DNA of 10,418 nucleotides, taken from contig JBOHPP010000204.1 in the NCBI GenBank assembly GCA_050731755.1, positions 1-10,418 on the forward strand, written 5' to 3'. Below are positions 6,320 through 10,418 of this stretch, one piece after another. The notes below the pieces were generated by a model. The model was given only the letters and a program-made list of their open reading frames with translations, had not been told where the DNA came from and did no database searches. A program made the translations under genes and the position numbers. This DNA is from JBOHPP01 sp050731755. GTDB taxonomy: Bacteria; Methylomirabilota; Methylomirabilia; Rokubacteriales; CSP1-6. Positions within the stretch are counted from its first letter, which is position 1. Each line of letters begins with the position of its first letter.

Positions 6320-7729
6320 ATGGATCAGCGCATTCTGGAATTCATCGGAGATCTCCGGCGCGCCGAGATCCGTATCTCGCCCTCGGAGGCGCTGGACGCC
6401 CTGGCCGCCACCGCCGAGGTCGGGCTGGAGAACCGCGACATGTTCAAGACGGCCCTGGCCGCCACGCTCGTCAAAGAGGCGCGTGACCGGGCCACGTTCG
6501 ACCGGATCTTCGACCTCTACTTCCTCGACCTCCAGGCGCTCGGCGCGGGAGTCGACAAGGCCCTGGGACCTCGGGATGCCCGCGTCCAGGGCTTGCTCGA
6601 TCAGCTGGTCGCCGACGAGGGGTTGGAGCTGGATGCGCTGACGGAGCTGCTGCTCCGCGGGCAGGGCGCCGAGATGGAGATGGCCATCCGGTCCGGCGGG
6701 CGCAACGCGGGGCTGGAGCGCCTCATGTACTTCCTGCAGGTCGGGTACTTCTCGCGGCGCATCGCCGACCGCCTGGACCTCACCGCCATCGAGCGCGACG
6801 TCGAGCAGATTCTCAAAATGCTGGAGGCGCGCGGCCTCGATCCCGGTCAGCTCGCCCGCATCCGCAACTACCTGGAGCTCCGCCTGGAAGCGTTTCGCCG
6901 GATGATCCGCCAGCACGTGGAGCGGGAGCTGGAGCGGCGGGCCTGGCGGCAGGGCGAAAAGCTCCAGCGCGAGGTCCTCAGCGACAAGCCCCTGTTCGCG
7001 CTCACCGCCGACGAGGTGGCCCAGATGAAGACGGTGGTGGCGCGGCTGGCCCGCAAGATCAAGGACGCCCTGGCTCTCCGGCAGCGCCAGGAGCAGCGGG
7101 GGCGCATCGACACGCGGCGGACCATCCGCCGGAGCCTCGCTTACGACGCGGTGCCCATGGAGCTCTTCCTCCGCCGCCGTCATCGGGACAAGCCCAGGCT
7201 CATCACCGTCTGCGACGTCTCCGACTCCGTTCGCAACGCCTCGCGGTTCATGCTCCAGCTGGTGTGGAGTCTGCAGGAGTGCTTCAGCCGCGTGCGCTCG
7301 TTCGTGTTCGTCTCGGAGATCGCCGAGGTTACCCAGGCCTTCAATACGTACCCGGTGGAGCGGGCCATCGAGTGGGCGCTGAAGGCGGCGCCCGTGGATT
7401 ACCACTGCCGATCGGACTTCGGATACGCGTTCAACCAGTTCGTACGGAGCCAACTCGACACGCTGGACCGGCGGACGACCATCCTCATGCTCGGCGACGC
7501 CCGCAACAACTACAACGACCCGCAGGCGTGGGCCCTGCGCATGATGCGCGAGCGCGTAAAGGGGATCATCTGGCTGAACCCCGAGGGCCAGTGGGGCTGG
7601 GGCGTGGGCGACAGCGTCATGCCGCTCTACGCTCCCGCCTGCGATCTCGTGCGCGAGTGTCGGACCATCGGCCAGCTCGGCGAGGTCGTCGACAACCTCG
7701 TGCATCACTGGTGGCGGCGGGGCCGATAA
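6320..7729 (+). CDS. CoxE-like VWA-domain protein, partner of the MoxR ATPase
   Basis: A 469-residue protein with a long helical N-terminal part (1-290, with a highly charged arm QHVERELERRAWRQGEKLQRE around 198-218) and a C-terminal von Willebrand A domain. The MIDAS motif is CDVSDS (298-303; D299, S301, S303). The usual GT/SD loop appears as CRSDFGYAF (363-371), and the third aspartate lies in MLGDARNNY (390-398). This is the CoxE type of metal-binding VWA protein that works with CoxD/MoxR ATPases. The start is ATG 6320, 2 nt after the preceding stop, with only a weak Shine-Dalgarno sequence, so coupling is likely. The same open frame continues upstream to 6026, which is spurious. No signal peptide or membrane segment is seen, indicating a cytoplasmic complex. 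Confidence 0.9.
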   Translation: MDQRILEFIGDLRRAEIRISPSEALDALAATAEVGLENRDMFKTALAATLVKEARDRATFDRIFDLYFLDLQALGAGVDKALGPRDARVQGLLDQLVADEGLELDALTELLLRGQGAEMEMAIRSGGRNAGLERLMYFLQVGYFSRRIADRLDLTAIERDVEQILKMLEARGLDPGQLARIRNYLELRLEAFRRMIRQHVERELERRAWRQGEKLQREVLSDKPLFALTADEVAQMKTVVARLARKIKDALALRQRQEQRGRIDTRRTIRRSLAYDAVPMELFLRRRHRDKPRLITVCDVSDSVRNASRFMLQLVWSLQECFSRVRSFVFVSEIAEVTQAFNTYPVERAIEWALKAAPVDYHCRSDFGYAFNQFVRSQLDTLDRRTTILMLGDARNNYNDPQAWALRMMRERVKGIIWLNPEGQWGWGVGDSVMPLYAPACDLVRECRTIGQLGEVVDNLVHHWWRRGR

Positions 7730-7746
7730 AGCCCGGAGGGGGCTTT
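7728..7746 (+). terminator. Terminator-like hairpin overlapping the VWA stop codon
   Basis: AAAGCCC (7728-7734) and GGGCTTT (7740-7746) form a perfect 7-bp stem around the loop GGAGG. The run of A on one side and T on the other is typical of an intrinsic terminator, but only three T follow the GC stem. It could partly terminate transcription between the VWA and DUF3047 genes. Confidence 0.4.
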
Positions 7747-7771
7747 CGCCCGCGCTCGGAGGAGGTGTCTC

Positions 7772-8446
7772 ATGCGCATCACGTCGCCTTCTCTCGCGCT
7801 GGCCACCGCGCTGGTGGCGTTCGCCGTCGCTGGTTCCGCGCGAGCCCAGCAGGCGGGGGACTGTAAGGTCATCGAGAACTTCGCCCAGGCCAAGGTCGGC
7901 GAGCTGCCAACGGATTGGCGGGTGCGCGAGGAGGAGGGCAAAGACGTGTACTCGGTCCGGGAGGAGGGCGGGCTCCACTTCCTGCATGCGCACGCGCGCG
8001 GGCTGGGGGTCCAGGCGGCCAAGCAGTACGAGTGGGACCTCAACGCGTACCCGGTGCTGGCCTGGTCGTGGCGGCCGATCGAGTTCCCCCAGGGCGCCGA
8101 CGAGAAAGAGGGCAAGAACGACAGCGCCGTCGCGGTATATCTGCTGGGGCCCTACTCCCGCGTCCTCGGCTTCAAGTCCGTGAAGTACATCTGGAGCGAG
8201 AAGGTCGTGCCCGGCACGCGGCTCAGCTCCAGCCGAGGGCGCACCCAGGTGCTTGTGCTGCGCAGCGGCGCCGCGCGGAAGGGCGAGTGGGTCGAGGAAC
8301 GCGTGAACGTGCGGAACGACTACCTGAAGTTTTTTGACGAGAAGGAGGTTCCCAAGCCCGCCGGCGTCGCCGTCCTCACAGATTCCGACGACACCCGCTC
8401 GAGCGCCCAGGGGGACTACGCGAACTTCCGGATCTGTCGCGGCTAG
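7772..8446 (+). CDS. DUF3047 family secreted protein
   Basis: A 224-residue protein with a clear Sec signal peptide: Arg near the N-terminus, a hydrophobic core LALATALVAFAVAG, and AlaXAla cleavage at SARA|QQ (after residue 25). The mature part matches the DUF3047 pattern: ENFAQAKVGELPTDW, then YPVLAWSWR, AVAVYLLG, VKYIWSEKVVPGT, WVEERVNVRNDYLKFF and VAVLTDSDDTRS. Family members are periplasmic or exported and of unknown function; the fold resembles a beta-sandwich carbohydrate-binding type (inference). The start at ATG 7772 has an excellent GGAGGAGGT 5 nt upstream. It lies 42 bp after the VWA gene, separated by a hairpin, so co-transcription is uncertain. No catalytic residues can be named. 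Confidence 0.88.
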   Translation: MRITSPSLALATALVAFAVAGSARAQQAGDCKVIENFAQAKVGELPTDWRVREEEGKDVYSVREEGGLHFLHAHARGLGVQAAKQYEWDLNAYPVLAWSWRPIEFPQGADEKEGKNDSAVAVYLLGPYSRVLGFKSVKYIWSEKVVPGTRLSSSRGRTQVLVLRSGAARKGEWVEERVNVRNDYLKFFDEKEVPKPAGVAVLTDSDDTRSSAQGDYANFRICRG

Positions 8447-8473
8447 CGCCGGCCGACGCGCCGCCCGCCGGGC

Positions 8474-8491
8474 TGTGCTAGCCTCCTGGGC
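8474..8491 (+). promoter_or_regulatory. Candidate leaderless promoter (TGTGCTAGCCT) for the selenoprotein operon
   Basis: TAGCCT (8479-8484), a TAnnnT -10-like hexamer, ends 7 nt before the ATG at 8492, and no purine-rich ribosome-binding site intervenes. This is the geometry of a leaderless transcript starting at or near the ATG. There is no convincing -35. Confidence 0.35.
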
Positions 8492-9559
8492 ATGTCGCCC
8501 CACAGCGCCTCCGTCGCCGGCCAGGCCCTCGACGCCGATGCTGTCGAGACGCTGTACGCGCGGGGCGTGACCGACGGACTTCCGGTCGTCCCGCCCACCG
8601 CCGAGCGGGTGGAACGCGCCGTGGCCGCCTCCGGGCGGGCCGCCCAGGATCTGATCGCCCTCGTCCCGCCCAACTACGGTCGCGCCACCGTCGAGAAGAT
8701 CGCCGTGAACGCCGTGATGGCCGGCTGCCGGCCCGAGTACGTCCCCGTCGTCATCGCCGCCGTGGAAGCGGTGACGGACGAGGCCTTCGACCTGCACGGC
8801 GTCGCCGCCACCACGAACTCGCCGGCCCCCCTGGTGATCGTCAACGGCCCCGTCCGGCGCGCCCTCGACATCAACTGCGGCGCCGGCGTGTTCGGCTCCG
8901 GCTGGCGCGCCAACGCCACGATCGGCCGCGCGCTGCGTCTGGTGTGCGTCAACGTCGGCGGCGCTCGGCCGGGCGCCGTGAGCATGTCCACGCTGGCTCA
9001 CCCGGGTCGCTATACGTACTGCATCGGCGAGCACGAGGAGGCCAGCCCCTGGCCCTCGCTGGCCGTGGAACACGGCTTCGCTGCCGGCGAGAGCACGGTC
9101 GCCGTGCTGGCCGCCGACTCGCCGCTCACCGTCTACGACCAACGGAGCCGCACGGCGCCCGATCTGCTGGCGACGGTCGCGGCCAGTATGGCCGTGATCG
9201 AGCACCACAAGATGACCCATTGGGGCGACACGCTGCTGGTGCTCGGACCCGAGCACGCGCAGATCATCGCCGGGGACGGCTGGAGCAAGCCGGACATCCG
9301 CCGCTTCCTGTGGGAGCGTCTGCAGCGGCCGGTGCGGGAGCTGGTGCCCGGCAAGGACGGCGGCGACGGGCTGCCCGAGCACGTGTTGGCCAAGTTCGCC
9401 TGCCCGGAGGTCGACGACACGCCAATCCCGAAGTTCAGATCGCCCGACAACATCAAGGTCCTGGTGGCCGGCGGCACGGCCGGACGCTTTTCGGCCATCG
9501 TGCCCGGCTGGACGTTTGCCCGAGCCTCACAGCTCGTCTTCAGGAGGATCCGCGCATGA
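8492..9559 (+). CDS. Conserved protein of unknown function, first gene of the UGSC selenoprotein operon
   Basis: A 355-residue soluble protein without signal peptide or membrane segments. I recognise the sequence type from uncharacterised bacterial proteins but know no assigned function. Distinct blocks are GVTDGLPVVPPT (25-36), LVPPNYGRATVEKIAVNAVMAG (56-77), APLVIVNGPVRR, GSGWRANATIGRALRL, VNVGG, HPGRYTYCIGEHEEASPW and VLVAGGTAGRFSAIVPGW near the C-terminus. The many Gly/Pro/Asn turns and invariant-looking motifs suggest an enzyme with a well-formed active site rather than a structural protein. The start ATG 8492 lacks a Shine-Dalgarno sequence but has a promoter-like hexamer just upstream. 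The stop overlaps the selenoprotein start (ATGA at 9556-9559), so the two are translationally linked and probably act in one pathway or complex. Confidence 0.85.
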   Translation: MSPHSASVAGQALDADAVETLYARGVTDGLPVVPPTAERVERAVAASGRAAQDLIALVPPNYGRATVEKIAVNAVMAGCRPEYVPVVIAAVEAVTDEAFDLHGVAATTNSPAPLVIVNGPVRRALDINCGAGVFGSGWRANATIGRALRLVCVNVGGARPGAVSMSTLAHPGRYTYCIGEHEEASPWPSLAVEHGFAAGESTVAVLAADSPLTVYDQRSRTAPDLLATVAASMAVIEHHKMTHWGDTLLVLGPEHAQIIAGDGWSKPDIRRFLWERLQRPVRELVPGKDGGDGLPEHVLAKFACPEVDDTPIPKFRSPDNIKVLVAGGTAGRFSAIVPGWTFARASQLVFRRIRA

Positions 9560-10074
9560 CCGAGTACCTGGACCCGACCGACTCTGTCGCCGTGCCCCGC
9601 ACCACCGCCCGCCGCCCGGCGTCTCTGGACGGCAAGATCGTGACCCTGCTCGACATCTCCAAGGCCAAGGGCAACCACCTGCTCGATCGCATCGAGGCGC
9701 TCTTGCGCGAGCGCGCTCGACCGCAGGCGATCCTCCGCAAGCGGAAGCCGACCTTCGCCCGGCCGGCACCCGATGATCTGCGCCGGGAGATCGTAGGGTC
9801 GACCGACGTGCTCGTCGAAGCCCTCGCCGACTGAGGGTCGTGCACCACGTGCAGTGTGCACGACGGCGTGTTCTTCGAGGACCACGGCATCCCGACGGCC
9901 ACGGTGATCTCGTCGGAATTCGTCAACGCCGCCCGCGCCCAGGCCGAGGCGCTGGGGGCCCGGGACTACCGGACGGTGGTCGTGCCCCATCCGATCCAGC
10001 CGCTGACGCGCGAGGAGGTGCAGGCCCTCGCTGACAAGGCCTACGACGAGATCGTACGGAGGCTCACCGCATGA
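9556..10074 (+). CDS. UGSC family selenoprotein (Sec encoded by in-frame TGA at 9832-9834)
   Basis: Reading TGA as selenocysteine gives a 172-residue protein with Sec at residue 93 in the motif ALAD-U-GSCTTCSVHD. Similarity to the UGSC family extends on both sides: upstream KIVTLLDISKAKGNHLLDRIE and KPTFARPAP, downstream GIPTATVISSEF, RAQAEALGARDY, VVVPHPIQPL and a C-terminal helix. All are in one frame with unchanged codon character. U93-G-S-C96 is a UxxC redox pair like the CxxC of thioredoxin-fold enzymes, and C99 forms a further CxxC with C96. The start ATG 9556 has AGGAGG (9542-9547) 8 nt upstream and overlaps the previous stop; the end overlaps the next start (ATGA). Read as ordinary stop, the gene would be a 92-residue stub followed by an orphan ORF at 9856. 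The reaction is unknown; a redox or thiol role is inferred. Confidence 0.9.
9837..9864 (+). promoter_or_regulatory. Bacterial SECIS candidate just downstream of the Sec TGA
   Basis: Two strong, mutually exclusive hairpins start just after the TGA. One is a perfect 9-bp stem, GTCGTGCAC (9837-9845) with GTGCACGAC (9856-9864), around a 10-nt loop. The other is CGTGCA (9848-9853), loop GTG (9854-9856), TGCACG (9857-9862). The second places a G-U-G apical loop 19 nt after the TGA. It is closer to the bacterial SECIS pattern of a short stem with G at the start of the loop. SelB would bind such an element on the mRNA to deliver Sec-tRNA. Confidence 0.65.
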
Positions 10075-10418
10075 CGACTCGCGCCAAGACCTGGTACTTG
10101 TTCGACGTCAACCCGGCGACGCCACCGGCGCTGGAGGTCGTGCCCGGGCAGGAGTTCACGCTGGAGGTCCGGGGCGCGTTCGCCGACGTCCCCGACATCC
10201 GTCTGGTGCCCACGCCCTTCACCCCGGCTTGCGACGGCCATCCGCTGGCGCCGATCGCCGGCCCCGTGCGCGTGCGGGGGGCGGAGCCCGGCGACGCCGT
10301 AGTCGTGGACCTGCTGGAGATCACGCCGCACGGTGACGGCAAGACGGCCATCGTTCGGGACTTCGGCGTGCTCCGCAAGGAGTTTGCCGAACCCACGGCG
10401 TTGACCTGCCCGGTGAAG
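10071..10418 (+). CDS. Acetamidase/formamidase family protein, N-terminal part, truncated by window edge
   Basis: The first 116 residues of a FmdA/AmdA-like protein, a family that hydrolyses formamide, acetamide or related short amides to ammonia and the acid. The diagnostic part is HPLAPIAGPVRVRGAEPGDAV, matching the family pattern of a glycine/proline turn followed by V-x-GAEPGD, then VVDLLEITP and an RDFGVLRKEF segment. Active-site residues further downstream are not in the window. The start ATG 10071 overlaps the selenoprotein stop (ATGA), and GGAGG (10058-10062) lies 8 nt upstream. It is therefore the third gene of a coupled operon. The substrate may differ from simple amides, since the partners are not typical amide-catabolism genes. 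Confidence 0.85.
   Translation, partial: MTTRAKTWYLFDVNPATPPALEVVPGQEFTLEVRGAFADVPDIRLVPTPFTPACDGHPLAPIAGPVRVRGAEPGDAVVVDLLEITPHGDGKTAIVRDFGVLRKEFAEPTALTCPVK

Noticed and set aside
6314..9382. A 1022-codon open frame on the minus strand across several genes.
   Set aside because: It runs antisense to the VWA, DUF3047 and 355-residue genes, all with recognisable family motifs or conserved blocks. Its translation is low-complexity (runs of His, Gly, Ala, Arg, Asp), typical of a GC-rich shadow frame.
9832..9834. TGA as an inactivating nonsense mutation (pseudogene).
   Set aside because: The stop lies exactly at the known Sec position of the family, is followed by Gly-Ser-Cys and strong hairpins, and the downstream frame is intact with a coupled next gene. 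A TGC-to-TGA sequencing error cannot be fully excluded.
9133..9990. A 285-codon minus-strand frame opposite the selenoprotein operon.
   Set aside because: It is antisense to well-supported genes, with no recognisable motif and no supporting start context.
9856..10074. A separate 72-residue gene starting at GTG 9856.
   Set aside because: It has no ribosome-binding site, starts inside the hairpin, and is in frame with the upstream ORF across TGA. The combined product matches one UGSC-family protein, so it is the C-terminal part of the selenoprotein.

Overview
The window is GC-rich bacterial chromosome (roughly 70% G+C by eye). Codon third positions are strongly G/C and long antisense shadow frames are everywhere. 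No rRNA, tRNA, phage, transposon or CRISPR sequence is visible. The gene repertoire (M20 amidohydrolases, an LLM-class oxidoreductase, a DUF3047 protein, a MoxR/VWA cluster and a UGSC-family selenoprotein) recalls uncultured soil or subsurface lineages such as Candidatus Rokubacteria. That assignment is inference only.

Left arm, minus strand (1-2305): a PPOX-fold flavin/F420-type oxidoreductase, then two tandem paralogous M20 (AbgB-like) amidohydrolases whose reading frames overlap by GTGA. The second is cut by the left edge. An LLM-class (F420/flavin) oxidoreductase (2416-3339) diverges from this set. It converges on a 45-residue acidic ORF (3352-3489, minus). Next, on the minus strand, is an isocitrate lyase/PEP mutase-superfamily enzyme (3690-4562) with the KRCGH lyase motif.

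Middle (4672-8446, plus strand): a tightly packed set of a MoxR-type AAA+ ATPase, an unrecognised 234-residue protein and a CoxE-like VWA protein. A short hairpin follows, then a secreted DUF3047 protein. A perfect 12-bp palindrome, ATTGTATACAAT, lies in the divergent spacer between the lyase and the MoxR gene and looks like an operator.

Right arm (8492-10418, plus strand): a three-gene operon with 4-nt ATGA overlaps. It encodes a 355-residue conserved protein of unknown function, a UGSC-family selenoprotein and the N-terminus of an acetamidase/formamidase-family enzyme. The selenoprotein is the main discovery. Its frame runs from 9556 to 10074 through an in-frame TGA at 9832-9834, immediately followed by Gly-Ser-Cys. 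Strong hairpins (SECIS candidates) start just after the TGA. Ordinary gene calling would split it into a 92-residue stub and a 72-residue downstream ORF.

How the genes may work together: the MoxR/VWA set probably forms an ATP-driven remodelling or cofactor-insertion complex for a target not visible here. The selenoprotein operon may form a redox-linked catabolic unit with the amidase-like enzyme. Both proposals are inference.
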